Shown here piece by piece: positions 35,753 to 46,385 of a stretch of DNA of 64,000 nt (its first letter is position 1; each line of letters starts with the position of its first letter). This stretch comes from SB11 sp965222995 (lineage in GTDB: Bacteria > Bacteroidota > Bacteroidia > UBA8524). The notes under the pieces were generated by a model. The model saw only the letters and a program-made list of their open reading frames with translations, was not told the origin of the DNA and ran no database searches. The stretch is taken from positions 992,001 to 1,056,000 of the forward strand of contig OZ244977.1 in NCBI GenBank assembly GCA_965222995.1. The letters run 5' to 3'. The position numbers and the translations under genes were made by a program.

Positions 35753-36280
35753 ATGAACAAGCAAGAAAAAGAGGCAATAGTTAATGATTTAGCTGAAAAG
35801 TTCAATCAATATAAATTCGTTTATGTTACTGACACAGCTAATCTTACTGCTGAAAATGACAATAAGCTAAGGCGCAGTTTACACAAACATGGTTTACGAC
35901 TACAAGTTGTGAAAAATACCATGATTCGTAAAGCAATGGAAATGTCGGAAAACGATTATGGCGATTTACCTTCAGTATTAGTGGGTGCATCATCATTAAT
36001 GTTTAGCGATGATCCTAAAGTGCCAGCAGTGGCTATTAAAGAATTCAGAAAAGTTAGTGATAAGCCTGTATTAAAAGGAGCTTACATTGATACTGACATC
36101 TTTATTGGCGATGGTGAGTTGACTACACTTACCAAATTGAAAACTAAAAACGAACTTATCGGTGAGGTTATCGGGTTGTTACAATCTCCTGCATCCAATG
36201 TTGTTTCAGCATTACAATCAGGCGGTAGCAAGTTGGCCGGTATAGTGAAAACACTACAAGAGCGTGAAAGCGCAGCATAA
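35753..36280 (+). CDS. rplJ: 50S ribosomal protein L10
   Basis: 175 residues. N-terminal rRNA-binding domain with LRRSLHKHGLRLQVVKNTM and a C-terminal helix that holds L7/L12 dimers. Only 28 bases separate it from rplA, so no long L10 leader is present. Confidence 0.97.
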   Translation: MNKQEKEAIVNDLAEKFNQYKFVYVTDTANLTAENDNKLRRSLHKHGLRLQVVKNTMIRKAMEMSENDYGDLPSVLVGASSLMFSDDPKVPAVAIKEFRKVSDKPVLKGAYIDTDIFIGDGELTTLTKLKTKNELIGEVIGLLQSPASNVVSALQSGGSKLAGIVKTLQERESAA

Positions 36281-36336
36281 CCAAAATATTTATAACACAA
36301 TTTTTTAAACAAGAACAATTTTAACAAATCAATACA

Positions 36337-36726
36337 ATGGCAGATTTAAAAGAATTCGCTGAACAATTAGTAAACCTTTCAGTAAAAGAAGTAAATGAGT
36401 TAGCTCAAATACTTAAAGATGAATACGGTATAGAGCCAGCAGCAGCTGCAGCTGTTGTTGCTGCTCCCGGTGCAGCCGGTGGCGGTGAAGCCGGTGATGG
36501 TGGCGGAGATGCTCAAACTGAGTTTGATGTAATCTTAAAATCAGCAGGTGGTTCTAAACTTAGCGTAGTTAAGTTAGTAAAAGAACTTACCGGTCTTGGC
36601 TTGAAAGAAGCTAAAGAAGTGGTAGACGGTGCTCCAAAAGCAATCAAAGAAAAAGTTGCCAAAGATGAGGCAGACGCTTTGAAAGCTAAGTTGGAAGAAG
36701 CCGGAGCCGAAGTTGAGATTAAGTAA
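36337..36726 (+). CDS. rplL: 50S ribosomal protein L7/L12
   Basis: 129 residues: N-terminal dimer domain, alanine- and glycine-rich hinge (about 38-60) and the C-terminal factor-binding domain (SKLSVVKLVKELTGLGLKEAKEVVD). It recruits translation GTPases. Confidence 0.98.
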   Translation: MADLKEFAEQLVNLSVKEVNELAQILKDEYGIEPAAAAAVVAAPGAAGGGEAGDGGGDAQTEFDVILKSAGGSKLSVVKLVKELTGLGLKEAKEVVDGAPKAIKEKVAKDEADALKAKLEEAGAEVEIK

Positions 36727-36750
36727 TAATTTCTTTATAACCTTCTTACA

Positions 36751-36780
36751 TAGACCCCGGTTTTACCGTGGGTCTATTTC
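36751..36780 (+). terminator. attenuator-like hairpin between rplL and rpoB
   Basis: TAGACCC pairs with GGGTCTA and CGGT with ACCG around a short loop, followed by a partial T-run (TTTCTCGTTT). The position matches the partial terminator known between rplL and rpoB in E. coli, which lowers polymerase relative to ribosomal protein synthesis. Confidence 0.55.
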
Positions 36781-36834
36781 TCGTTTGTATACACTTTTAA
36801 CTTCTCTACCTTTTTATATTTAAATTATATTCAC

Positions 36835-39800
36835 TTGGCAACTACAACAAACATCCAGGAAAGAATAAGTTTTGCATCAATACCTCAGGTTATAGATTAT
36901 CCTGATTTTCTTGATGTACAGCTACAATCCTTTAGAGAGTTTTTTCAATTAGAAACTTCATCAGAGAGTAGAAAAAATGAAGGGTTATTTAAAGTTTTCT
37001 ATGAAAACTTCCCTATTTCTGATACCCGTAACATATTTGTTTTAGAGTTTCTAGACTATTTCGTTGACCCACCTCGCTACACTATTGCTGAGTGTATTGA
37101 AAGAGGTTTAACTTATAGTGTACCCTTAAAAGCAAAACTTCGCTTATCATGTAATGATAAAGAGCACGAAGATTTTCAAACCATAGTACAAGATGTATAT
37201 TTGGGTAACATACCTTATATGACCCCTAAAGGTACATTTATTATCAATGGTGCTGAAAGGGTAGTAGTTTCTCAGCTACACCGCTCGCCCGGCGTATTCT
37301 TCGGGCAATCGTACCATACAAACGGTACAAAACTTTACTCGGCAAGGGTAATACCATTCAAAGGTTCTTGGATGGAATTTGCTACGGATGTAAACAACGT
37401 AATGTATGCTTACATCGACCGTAAAAAGAAATTCCCTGTAACTACATTGCTTCGTGCTATCGGGTTTGAAACGGATAAAGATATCCTTAACATTTTCGAC
37501 TTGGCTGAGGAAGTAAAAGTTAGTAAATCAGGTCTTAAAAAAGTATTAGGTCGCAAACTGGCGGCACGTGTGCTTCGTACATGGGTTGAGGATTTTGTGG
37601 ATGAGGATACCGGTGAGGTGGTATCTATAGAGCGTAACGAAGTTATTGTTGAGCGTGATGTTGTGCTTGAAGACGAGCACATAGAGCTAATTATTGATGC
37701 AGGTGTTAAAACCATTATCTTATCAAAAGAAGATACTACCATCAATGATTTTGCTATTATATACAATACACTGCAAAAAGATACTTCAAACAATGGTAAA
37801 GAAGCGGTAGAGCATATTTATCGCCAGTTGAGAAATACTGATCCACCGGATGAAGAAACAGCACGTGGTATTATAGAGCGTTTATTCTTCTCAGATAAGC
37901 GTTATGATTTAGGTGAAGTTGGGCGTTACCGTATCAACCGTAAACTTGAAAAAGGTACGGCTATGGATGTACGCGTTCTTACTAAAGAAGATATTATTGC
38001 CATTATCAGCTATTTGATTGAGTTAAGTAATTCTCGTGCTGATGTGGATGATATTGACCACTTAAGTAACCGTCGTGTACGAACAGTGGGTGAGCAATTA
38101 TACTCTCAGTTTGGTGTTGGTTTGGCTCGTATGGCACGTACTATACGTGAACGTATGAACATTCGCGATAACGAGGTATTTACACCAACTGATTTGATTA
38201 ATGCACGTACATTATCATCGGTAATCAACTCATTCTTTGGTACCAACCAGTTATCTCAATTTATGGATCAAACCAATCCATTGGCAGAGATAACCCATAA
38301 ACGTCGTATGTCTGCATTAGGACCTGGTGGTTTGTCTCGTGAGCGTGCAGGTTTCGAAGTGCGTGATGTTCATTATACACACTACGGTCGTTTATGTACC
38401 ATTGAAACTCCTGAGGGGCCTAATATCGGTTTGATTTCTTCACTATGTGTTCATGCAAAAATTAACAGCATGGGCTTTATAGAAACTCCATACCGTAAGG
38501 TTATAGATGGAAAGATTGAAGTAGATAAACCCGTTGAATACTTAAGTGCAGAAGAAGAAGACAAAAAGATTATAGCACAAGCCAACTCAACTTTTGATGA
38601 GAGTGGTAATTTCAATACAGATGAGGTAAAAGCAAGATTTGAGGGTGATTTCCCTATGGTAAGCCCTGAAAAGCTTGACTATATGGACGTTGCTCCAAAC
38701 CAGATTGTATCTATTGCTGCATCGTTAATTCCTTTCCTTGAGCATGATGATGCAAACCGTGCCCTAATGGGGTCTAACATGCAGCGTCAGGCAGTACCTT
38801 TATTGCGTCCTGAATCTCCTATAGTAGGTACGGGTCTTGAAGGTAAGGTAGCCGTAGACTCTCGCACATTAGTGGTTGCTGAAGGTGATGGCGTTATTGA
38901 CTATGCTGATGCACTTGAAATACGTGTTAAATACGATTATACTGACGATGAAAACTTGGTTAGCTTCTCGGGTAATATTAAATCATACCCATTAACTAAG
39001 TTTTTACGTACCAATCAAAATACAAGTGTAAACCTTAAGCCTATTGTTAAAAAAGGGCAAAGGGTTACCAAAGGACAACCTTTGTGTGAAGGTTATGCAA
39101 CACAAAAAGGTGAGTTAGCTTTAGGTAGAAACCTGTTAGTGGCATTTATGCCATGGCAAGGGTATAACTTTGAGGATGCGATTGTAATATCAGAAAAAGT
39201 GGTACGCGATGATTGGTTTACTTCACTACACGTTACAGAATATGAACTGGAAGTTCGTGATACAAAACGCGGTGAAGAAGAACTAACCAATGATATACCT
39301 AACGTAAGTGAAGAAGCTACTAAAAACCTTGATGAAAATGGGTTGATACGTGTGGGTGCCGAAGTAAATGAAGGTGATATACTAATAGGTAAAATTACTC
39401 CTAAAGGAGAAACAGAGCCATCACCTGAAGAGAAATTACTTCGTGCCATATTTGGTGATAAAGCGGGTGATGTGAAAGATGCTTCGCTTAAAGCACCTCC
39501 ATCAACAAAAGGTATAGTAATCAATAAAAAACTGTTTTCAAGGGTTAAGAAAGACAAGACTGCCAAAGGCGATGAAAAAGCCAAAGTAGCAAAACTTGAA
39601 GCTGAGCACGAGAAAACAGTAGCGTCAATTAAAAATACTTTAATTGAAAAGCTTATAAGTGTTGTACAAGGTAAAACATCGCAAGGTGTATTAAACGTAT
39701 ACAACGAAGAGCTAATTCCTAAAGGCGTTAAGTTTACGCAAAAGAACCTTAACGAATTAGATTATACTGTAGTTGACGCTGATAACTGGACAACTGATAA

Positions 39801-40647
39801 AGCTAAGAACGAGTTGATTAAGAAAATCTTGGTTAACTACAGAATAGCTGTAAACGAAGAAATATCAGATTTCCGTCGTAAGCATTTTGCATTAACAGTA
39901 GGAGATGAGTTACCTACAGGTATTCTTAAGCTTGCAAAAATATCAGTTGCTATGAAGCGTAAGCTTAAAGTGGGTGATAAAATGGCAGGTCGCCACGGTA
40001 ACAAAGGTATTGTTGCACGTATAGTACGTGAAGAAGATATGCCTTTCTTGCCTGACGGAACCCCTGTAAACATTGTATTGAATCCATTGGGTGTACCATC
40101 TCGTATGAACCTTGGACAGATATACGAAACTGTTTTAGGATGGGCCGGTTTGAAACTAGGGGTGAAATTTGCAACACCAATTTTTGATGGTGCAGCACCT
40201 GTTGAAATAGACCAGTATTTAGAAAAAGCTGAGCTTCCTGCAAACGGTCAATCATACTTATACGATGGTTTAACAGGTGAGCGTTTCCACCAACCTACTA
40301 CTGTAGGGGTTATATATATGCTTAAACTAGGGCATATGGTGGATGATAAAATGCACGCACGTTCTATCGGGCCATACTCATTAATTACACAACAGCCATT
40401 AGGTGGTAAAGCACAATTTGGTGGTCAGCGTTTTGGTGAGATGGAGGTATGGGCGTTAGAGGCATTTGGAGCTTCAAACATCCTGCAAGAGATACTCACG
40501 GTTAAGTCTGACGATATTTTAGGTAGAGCTAAAACCTACGAAAGTATTGTTAAAGGTGATAACCTGCCTCAACCGGGTATTCCTGAATCATTCAATGTAT
40601 TAATGCATGAGCTGAGAGGACTAGGTTTAGAAATAACCTTAGAGTAA
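36835..40647 (+). CDS. rpoB: DNA-directed RNA polymerase beta subunit
   Basis: 1270 residues, full length. The rifampicin region reads SQFMDQTNPLAEITHKRRMS, a sensitive-type sequence without the common resistance substitutions. The universally conserved KMAGRHGNKG and the C-terminal GGKAQFGGQRFGEMEVWALE are intact. Start is TTG 36835; no ATG lies upstream in frame. Confidence 0.98.
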   Translation: MATTTNIQERISFASIPQVIDYPDFLDVQLQSFREFFQLETSSESRKNEGLFKVFYENFPISDTRNIFVLEFLDYFVDPPRYTIAECIERGLTYSVPLKAKLRLSCNDKEHEDFQTIVQDVYLGNIPYMTPKGTFIINGAERVVVSQLHRSPGVFFGQSYHTNGTKLYSARVIPFKGSWMEFATDVNNVMYAYIDRKKKFPVTTLLRAIGFETDKDILNIFDLAEEVKVSKSGLKKVLGRKLAARVLRTWVEDFVDEDTGEVVSIERNEVIVERDVVLEDEHIELIIDAGVKTIILSKEDTTINDFAIIYNTLQKDTSNNGKEAVEHIYRQLRNTDPPDEETARGIIERLFFSDKRYDLGEVGRYRINRKLEKGTAMDVRVLTKEDIIAIISYLIELSNSRADVDDIDHLSNRRVRTVGEQLYSQFGVGLARMARTIRERMNIRDNEVFTPTDLINARTLSSVINSFFGTNQLSQFMDQTNPLAEITHKRRMSALGPGGLSRERAGFEVRDVHYTHYGRLCTIETPEGPNIGLISSLCVHAKINSMGFIETPYRKVIDGKIEVDKPVEYLSAEEEDKKIIAQANSTFDESGNFNTDEVKARFEGDFPMVSPEKLDYMDVAPNQIVSIAASLIPFLEHDDANRALMGSNMQRQAVPLLRPESPIVGTGLEGKVAVDSRTLVVAEGDGVIDYADALEIRVKYDYTDDENLVSFSGNIKSYPLTKFLRTNQNTSVNLKPIVKKGQRVTKGQPLCEGYATQKGELALGRNLLVAFMPWQGYNFEDAIVISEKVVRDDWFTSLHVTEYELEVRDTKRGEEELTNDIPNVSEEATKNLDENGLIRVGAEVNEGDILIGKITPKGETEPSPEEKLLRAIFGDKAGDVKDASLKAPPSTKGIVINKKLFSRVKKDKTAKGDEKAKVAKLEAEHEKTVASIKNTLIEKLISVVQGKTSQGVLNVYNEELIPKGVKFTQKNLNELDYTVVDADNWTTDKAKNELIKKILVNYRIAVNEEISDFRRKHFALTVGDELPTGILKLAKISVAMKRKLKVGDKMAGRHGNKGIVARIVREEDMPFLPDGTPVNIVLNPLGVPSRMNLGQIYETVLGWAGLKLGVKFATPIFDGAAPVEIDQYLEKAELPANGQSYLYDGLTGERFHQPTTVGVIYMLKLGHMVDDKMHARSIGPYSLITQQPLGGKAQFGGQRFGEMEVWALEAFGASNILQEILTVKSDDILGRAKTYESIVKGDNLPQPGIPESFNVLMHELRGLGLEITLE

Positions 40648-40688
40648 TTTATTTAATTAAGTAGTTCACTTTTGAAAATTTTGACAGC

Positions 40689-43600
40689 ATGTCATCAAAA
40701 AAAGATATAAAATTAAAAGGTAATTTCACTCAAATACGTATTGGTTTAGCTTCTCCTGAGGTTATCCTTCAACGTTCGTTTGGCGAGGTTACAAAGCCGG
40801 AAACTATTAACTACCGTTCATACAAACCTGAAATGGGTGGACTGTTTTGTGAAAGAATTTTCGGCCCTGTTAAAGATTTTGAATGCCATTGTGGTAAATA
40901 CAAGCGTATCCGTTATAAGGGTATTGTTTGCGACCGTTGTGGTGTTGAAGTAACAGAGAAAAAAGTACGTCGCGAGCGTATGGGGCATATCCAATTGGTA
41001 GTTCCAGTAGCTCATATATGGTACTTCCGTTCGCTACCTAATAAAATAGGTTATCTATTAGGCTTACCTACAAAGAAGCTTGATATGATTATCTATTATG
41101 AGCGTTATGTAGTGATACAACCCGGTATTAAATCAGAAGATGGAGTACAGTATTTAGATTTCTTAACAGAAGAAGAATACTTAGACATTTTAGATTCTCT
41201 ACCGAAAGAAAACCAATATCTTGAAGATACGGACCCTAATAAGTTTATAGCGAAAATGGGTGCTGAGGGTCTTTGGGATTTACTTTCTCGCACAAATTTA
41301 GACGAGCTTTCATACAACTTGCGTCACCAGGCTGCGAACGAAACTTCGCAACAACGTAAGCAAGAAGCGTTAAAACGTTTGAAAGTGATAGAAAGCTTCC
41401 GTAGTGCTAATGAAGCAATTGAAAATCGTCCTGAATGGATGATTATGAAAATCTTGCCTGTAATTCCACCGGAATTACGCCCGTTAGTACCTTTGGAAGG
41501 TGGGCGTTTTGCAACTTCTGACTTGAATGATTTATATCGTCGTGTAATTATCCGTAACAACCGTTTGAAGCGTTTGATAGAGATTAAAGCACCCGAAGTA
41601 ATCTTACGTAATGAGAAACGTATGTTGCAAGAGGCTGTGGATTCACTATTGGATAATACCCGTAGAGCAAACGCAGTAAAATCTGATGGTAACCGTCCGT
41701 TGAAATCTTTAAGTGATATGCTTAAAGGTAAACAAGGTCGTTTCCGTCAAAACCTTTTAGGTAAGCGTGTGGATTATTCAGGTCGTTCGGTAATTGTTGT
41801 AGGACCTAAATTAAACATGCACGAGTGCGGTATACCTAAAGGTATGGCTGCCGAGCTGTTTAAGCCTTTCATTATCCGTAAGCTTATAGAAAGAGGTATA
41901 GTTAAAACCGTTAAATCTGCTAAGAAAATTGTAGACAGAAAAGAGGCGGTAATATGGGAGATTTTAGAAAACATACTAAAAGCACATCCTATATTGCTAA
42001 ACCGTGCTCCTACACTGCATAGATTAGGTATACAGGCTTTCCAACCTAAATTGGTAGAGGGTAAAGCAATTCGTCTTCACCCGCTTGTGTGTACAGGTTT
42101 TAACGCCGACTTTGACGGTGACCAAATGGCTGTGCACGTTCCATTAGGAAACGCAGCAATTTTAGAGGCACAGATTTTAATGTTAGCTCCTCACAATATC
42201 TTAAACCCTGCCAATGGTGCTCCTATAGCAGTACCATCTCAGGATATGGTATTGGGGCTTTACTATATAACTAAACTTCGTAAAAACACACCTGAGTTTG
42301 AAGTAAAAGGTGAGGGAATTACTTTTTACGGTGCTGAAGAAGCTATCATAGCTCATAATGAAGGGCGTGTAGATTTACATGCTGTTGTTAAGTGTTTAGT
42401 AACCGTAAAAGAAGATGGTGAGTTAAAACAAAAAATAGTTGAAACTAGCGTTGGGCGTATCATCTTCAACCAGTTTGTACCCGAAGGTTTTGGTTATGTA
42501 AATACATTATTAACCAAAAAATCTTTAAGAGACCTTATTGGTGATATGATTAGAGAGTTTGGTGTACAAAAAACAGCTAAATTCTTAGATGATATTAAAA
42601 ACCTTGGTTTCCACTATGCATTTAAAGGTGGTTTATCATTTAACCTGGCATACGTAAACATTCCTGAAGAGAAACAAAAACTTATCGATTCTGCTAAAGA
42701 AGAAGTAGATGAGATATGGAATAACTACAATATGGGTTTCATTACCAATAACGAGCGTTACAACCAGGTTATTGATATATGGACACGTATCAACTCTCGT
42801 ATTGCCGATAGTTTATTAAAGAAACTATCTAGTGATGAACAAGGCTTTAACCCTATATACATGATGCTTGATTCAGGCGCAAGGGGTTCAAAAGAGCAAA
42901 TTCGTCAGTTAGGGGGTATGAGGGGATTGATGGCGAAGCCACAGAAAAACGTAGGTGGTGGAACCGGTGAGATTATCGAAAACCCTATTATATCAAACTT
43001 TAAAGAAGGTCTTTCGGTATTAGAGTATTTTATTTCTACTCACGGTGCGCGTAAAGGTTTGGCGGATACGGCACTTAAAACTGCAGATGCGGGTTACCTA
43101 ACTCGTCGTTTGCACGATGTTGCCCAAGACGTTATTATAAAAGAAGTTGATTGTGGTACACTTAGAGGTATTCCAACATCAGCATTAAAAGATAATGAGG
43201 ATGTTGTAGAAAGCTTATACGAGCGTATTTTAGGTCGTACATGTTTGTATGATGTGGTTGACCCTGCTACTAAAGAATTGATTTGCGAAGCAGGTACTGA
43301 ATTAGATGAGGTGCTTTCTAAGAAAATTGAAGATGCGGGTGTTGAAACTGTAGAAATTCGTTCAGTGTTAACCTGTGAAGCTAAAAACGGTGTGTGTAGT
43401 AAATGTTACGGACGTAACCTTTCAACCGGTAGAATGGTACAAAAAGGCGAATCTGTAGGGGTAATTGCAGCACAGTCTATTGGTGAGCCGGGTACACAGC
43501 TTACACTACGTACCTTCCACGTGGGTGGTGCTGCATCAGGTGTAGCTACGGATTCACAATTGGTAGCTAAGTTTAGTGGTATTATCAGGTTTGAAGATAT

Positions 43601-44972
43601 CAGAACTGTTAAGCGTACCCAAGATGATGGTGAAGAAGTGGATGTGGTTGTAGGACGTTCTGGTGAGGTGAAAATAGTTGATGAGAAAGGAAGCAATACA
43701 ATTATTGCCAACCACGTACCTTATGGTTCTATTATTAATGTTAAAGACGGACAGAAAATAGAAAAAGGCAATATTATTTGTACTTGGGACCCTTTTAATG
43801 CTGTTATCTTAACTGAGCAAGCGGGTAAAATTGTTTTTGAAAATATTATTGAAAATGTAACCTACCGTGAAGAAAGCGATGAGCAAACAGGTCACAAAGA
43901 AAAGGTTACTATAGATAGTAAAGACAAAACCAAGATACCATCTATAAAAATAGTTGATAAAAAAGGTGAGTTAATTAAGGAATACAATATTCCTGTGGGT
44001 GCACATATTGTTATTGATGATAATGAGAAAGTTGCTGCAGGTACTATTCTTGTGAAAATTCCTCGTGTAACTTCACGTAACCGAGATATTACGGGTGGCT
44101 TACCACGTGTAACGGAGTTATTTGAAGCACGTAACCCATCAAACCCTGCTGTTGTTACTGAGATTGATGGTATAGTTTCATACGGAGGTATTAAGCGTGG
44201 TAACCGAGAGGTGTTGGTAGAGTCTAAAGACGGTGAAATACGCAAATACATGGTATCATTATCGAAACACATATTAGTTCAGGATAATGACTTTGTAAAA
44301 GCAGGTAGCCCGCTTAGTGATGGTGCAATTACCCCGCAAGATATATTACGTATACAAGGGCCAAGTGCTGTACAACGTTATATAGTAAACGGTATCCAAG
44401 AAGTATACCGCCTGCAAGGGGTAAAAATCAACGATAAGCATATTGAGGTAATTGTACGTCAAATGATGCAGAAAGTTGAAATCACCGACCCGGGCGATAC
44501 TCGTTTCTTAGAAGGTGAAGCTGTAACAAGATTGAACTTCTTAGAAGAAAACGATTGGATATATGACAAGCAAGTGATTACTGATGCTGGTGATTCTAAT
44601 AACCTTAAAGTAGGACAAATTGTAACTATGCGTAAGCTTAGAGATGAAAACTCTATGCTAAAACGTAAAGACTTAGCTCGCGTAGAAGCAAAACCTGCTG
44701 TAGCGGCTACAGCCCGTCCTGTGGTTATGGGTATCACAAAATCATCGTTAGGAACGCAAAGCTGGATGAGTGCTGCCTCTTTCCAAGAAACTACCAAAGT
44801 ATTGAATGAAGCTTCAATAAGCGGAAAAGTAGATACATTGGCAGGCTTGAAAGAAAATGTAATTGTAGGACACTTGATACCCGCAGGTACAGGTTTACGT
44901 GAATACGAAAAACTGATTGTAGGTTCTCAGGAAGAATACGATATGTTGATGGCAACTAAAGACGATGAATAA
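40689..44972 (+). CDS. rpoC: DNA-directed RNA polymerase beta' subunit
   Basis: 1427 residues. Zinc site 1 (CHCGKYKRIRYKGIVCDRCG, about residues 63-85), the magnesium motif NADFDGDQM (about 472-480), and zinc site 2 (CGTLRGI...CEAKNGVCSKCYG) are intact. It closes the secE-nusG-rplKAJL-rpoBC transcription unit. Confidence 0.98.
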   Translation: MSSKKDIKLKGNFTQIRIGLASPEVILQRSFGEVTKPETINYRSYKPEMGGLFCERIFGPVKDFECHCGKYKRIRYKGIVCDRCGVEVTEKKVRRERMGHIQLVVPVAHIWYFRSLPNKIGYLLGLPTKKLDMIIYYERYVVIQPGIKSEDGVQYLDFLTEEEYLDILDSLPKENQYLEDTDPNKFIAKMGAEGLWDLLSRTNLDELSYNLRHQAANETSQQRKQEALKRLKVIESFRSANEAIENRPEWMIMKILPVIPPELRPLVPLEGGRFATSDLNDLYRRVIIRNNRLKRLIEIKAPEVILRNEKRMLQEAVDSLLDNTRRANAVKSDGNRPLKSLSDMLKGKQGRFRQNLLGKRVDYSGRSVIVVGPKLNMHECGIPKGMAAELFKPFIIRKLIERGIVKTVKSAKKIVDRKEAVIWEILENILKAHPILLNRAPTLHRLGIQAFQPKLVEGKAIRLHPLVCTGFNADFDGDQMAVHVPLGNAAILEAQILMLAPHNILNPANGAPIAVPSQDMVLGLYYITKLRKNTPEFEVKGEGITFYGAEEAIIAHNEGRVDLHAVVKCLVTVKEDGELKQKIVETSVGRIIFNQFVPEGFGYVNTLLTKKSLRDLIGDMIREFGVQKTAKFLDDIKNLGFHYAFKGGLSFNLAYVNIPEEKQKLIDSAKEEVDEIWNNYNMGFITNNERYNQVIDIWTRINSRIADSLLKKLSSDEQGFNPIYMMLDSGARGSKEQIRQLGGMRGLMAKPQKNVGGGTGEIIENPIISNFKEGLSVLEYFISTHGARKGLADTALKTADAGYLTRRLHDVAQDVIIKEVDCGTLRGIPTSALKDNEDVVESLYERILGRTCLYDVVDPATKELICEAGTELDEVLSKKIEDAGVETVEIRSVLTCEAKNGVCSKCYGRNLSTGRMVQKGESVGVIAAQSIGEPGTQLTLRTFHVGGAASGVATDSQLVAKFSGIIRFEDIRTVKRTQDDGEEVDVVVGRSGEVKIVDEKGSNTIIANHVPYGSIINVKDGQKIEKGNIICTWDPFNAVILTEQAGKIVFENIIENVTYREESDEQTGHKEKVTIDSKDKTKIPSIKIVDKKGELIKEYNIPVGAHIVIDDNEKVAAGTILVKIPRVTSRNRDITGGLPRVTELFEARNPSNPAVVTEIDGIVSYGGIKRGNREVLVESKDGEIRKYMVSLSKHILVQDNDFVKAGSPLSDGAITPQDILRIQGPSAVQRYIVNGIQEVYRLQGVKINDKHIEVIVRQMMQKVEITDPGDTRFLEGEAVTRLNFLEENDWIYDKQVITDAGDSNNLKVGQIVTMRKLRDENSMLKRKDLARVEAKPAVAATARPVVMGITKSSLGTQSWMSAASFQETTKVLNEASISGKVDTLAGLKENVIVGHLIPAGTGLREYEKLIVGSQEEYDMLMATKDDE

Positions 44973-45003
44973 TTAACTAAAGCATAAAGCTTTAAAACTA
45001 TAC

Positions 45004-45036
45004 AAAACCCACAAGTTAACCCTTGTGGGTTTTTTG
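45004..45036 (+). terminator. Rho-independent terminator after rpoC
   Basis: AAAACCCACAAG pairs perfectly with CTTGTGGGTTTT around a six-base loop and runs into further Ts. Confidence 0.9.
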
Positions 45037-45081
45037 TTGGCAGATAACGATGCCTTATAAAGCTTTATACATACGTTTGAT

Positions 45082-45089
45082 TAGATTTG
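45082..45089 (+). promoter_or_regulatory. -7 promoter box of the DUF3467 gene
   Basis: TAGATTTG matches TAnnTTTG, 22 bases before the ATG. Confidence 0.4.
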
Positions 45090-45111
45090 TATAGATTAAT
45101 ATATTACTGTT

Positions 45112-45423
45112 ATGAGTGAAGATAATACACAACAAATAGATATAGAATTGAATGAAGATGTAGCCGATGGGGTCTACTCTAATCTGGCTATTATAACCCA
45201 TTCACAGTCAGAATTTATACTTGATTTTGTGCGAATGATGCCGGGTATACCCAAAGCCAAAGTAAAATCGAGGGTAATTTTAACTCCCTCGCATGCAAAG
45301 CGCTTATTAATGGCACTAAAAGACAACTTAGATAAGTTTGAAGATAATTTTGGTGAAGTAAACACGGATGAAAACTTTCCGTCATTTCCACCGGGTTTTA
45401 GTGGGCCTGTTGGTCAAGCATAA
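45112..45423 (+). CDS. DUF3467 family protein
   Basis: 103 residues, soluble, acidic N-terminus. The core YSNLAIITHSQSEFILDFVRMMPG and SRVILTPSHAKRLLMALKDNL match DUF3467, a small family often next to rpoC in Bacteroidota. Function unknown; the position suggests a tie to transcription, but that is inference. Confidence 0.85.
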   Translation: MSEDNTQQIDIELNEDVADGVYSNLAIITHSQSEFILDFVRMMPGIPKAKVKSRVILTPSHAKRLLMALKDNLDKFEDNFGEVNTDENFPSFPPGFSGPVGQA

Positions 45424-45463
45424 TTCTTAAATCAAGAACTCTGAAATCATAAATAGAAATAGC

Positions 45464-46243
45464 GTGAGTAAAGAGAAGAAGCCTCTAATACTAATAACTA
45501 ACGACGACGGAATATCAGCCCCGGGTATCCGTTTTTTAATAGAATGCATGAAGCCATTGGGCGAAGTGGTGGTAGTAGCTCCTGCAGGTCCACAATCTGG
45601 TATGGGGCATGCCATTACCATATCAAAGCCTTTGCGTTTAGACCCTGTGGACTTATATCCTGATATTAAAGGAGCATATCAATCATCAGGCACACCTGTC
45701 GACTGTGTGAAGTTGGCTGTAGATATTATACTGAACCGTAAGCCCGACTTATTGGTTTCAGGGGTAAATCACGGTTCCAATGCATCCATCAATGTTATCT
45801 ATTCAGGTACCATGTCAGCTGCGGTTGAGGGGGGGATAGAAGGTATTCCATCCATAGGGTTTTCGTTGTGCGATTATAGCTATAATGCCAATTTTAAGCC
45901 CACCAAAAAGTATGTGCAATCTATTGCCAAAAATGTATTGCAAAATGGTTTGCCAAGCGGTACACTGCTAAATGTAAACTTCCCCAAGGTTAATAAAGAA
46001 GAAGATATAAAAGGAGTGAAGATATGCCGCCAATGCGATACTAAGTGGAGGGAAAATTTTGATGAACGTCAAGATCCCGGTGGGAGGAAATATTATTGGC
46101 TCACAGGAAAATTATTAGTGAATGACAAAGGCGAGGATACTGATGAATGGGCTTTGTCTCATAACTATGTATCGGTAGTGCCGGTACAGTTTGATTTAAC
46201 GGCACACCACGCCATTGCAGTCTTAAATAAATGGGAATTTTAA
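45464..46243 (+). CDS. surE: 5'-nucleotidase SurE
   Basis: 259-residue metal-dependent phosphatase acting on nucleoside 5'- and 3'-monophosphates. The metal-site motif ITNDDGISAPG is at the start and LLVSGVNHGSNAS near residue 100. Start is GTG 45464. It follows DUF3467 by 40 bases and may share its transcript. Confidence 0.95.
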   Translation: MSKEKKPLILITNDDGISAPGIRFLIECMKPLGEVVVVAPAGPQSGMGHAITISKPLRLDPVDLYPDIKGAYQSSGTPVDCVKLAVDIILNRKPDLLVSGVNHGSNASINVIYSGTMSAAVEGGIEGIPSIGFSLCDYSYNANFKPTKKYVQSIAKNVLQNGLPSGTLLNVNFPKVNKEEDIKGVKICRQCDTKWRENFDERQDPGGRKYYWLTGKLLVNDKGEDTDEWALSHNYVSVVPVQFDLTAHHAIAVLNKWEF

Positions 46244-46329
46244 TAGCGAATTATAAGCTAAAATTATTGAGTGTATAATTTATACTACTGCATTTTGATT
46301 TAAGGGTGGAAATGTGCTCAACCTAATTC

Positions 46330-46357
46330 TTGCAAAAAAAATAAGACATATACCTTG
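46330..46357 (+). promoter_or_regulatory. promoter of the 38-residue membrane protein gene
   Basis: TTG at 46330-46332 and TACCTTG at 46351-46357 with 18 bases between; the -7 box has one base less than consensus. It lies 28 bases before the ATG. Confidence 0.45.
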
Positions 46358-46385
46358 CAACCAGAAATAATTAAAATAGTTGCGT

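Noticed and set aside
39093..39704. 203-codon open frame antisense to rpoB
   Set aside because: It is a shadow of the rpoB coding strand; the encoded sequence has no domain and rpoB itself is clearly coding.
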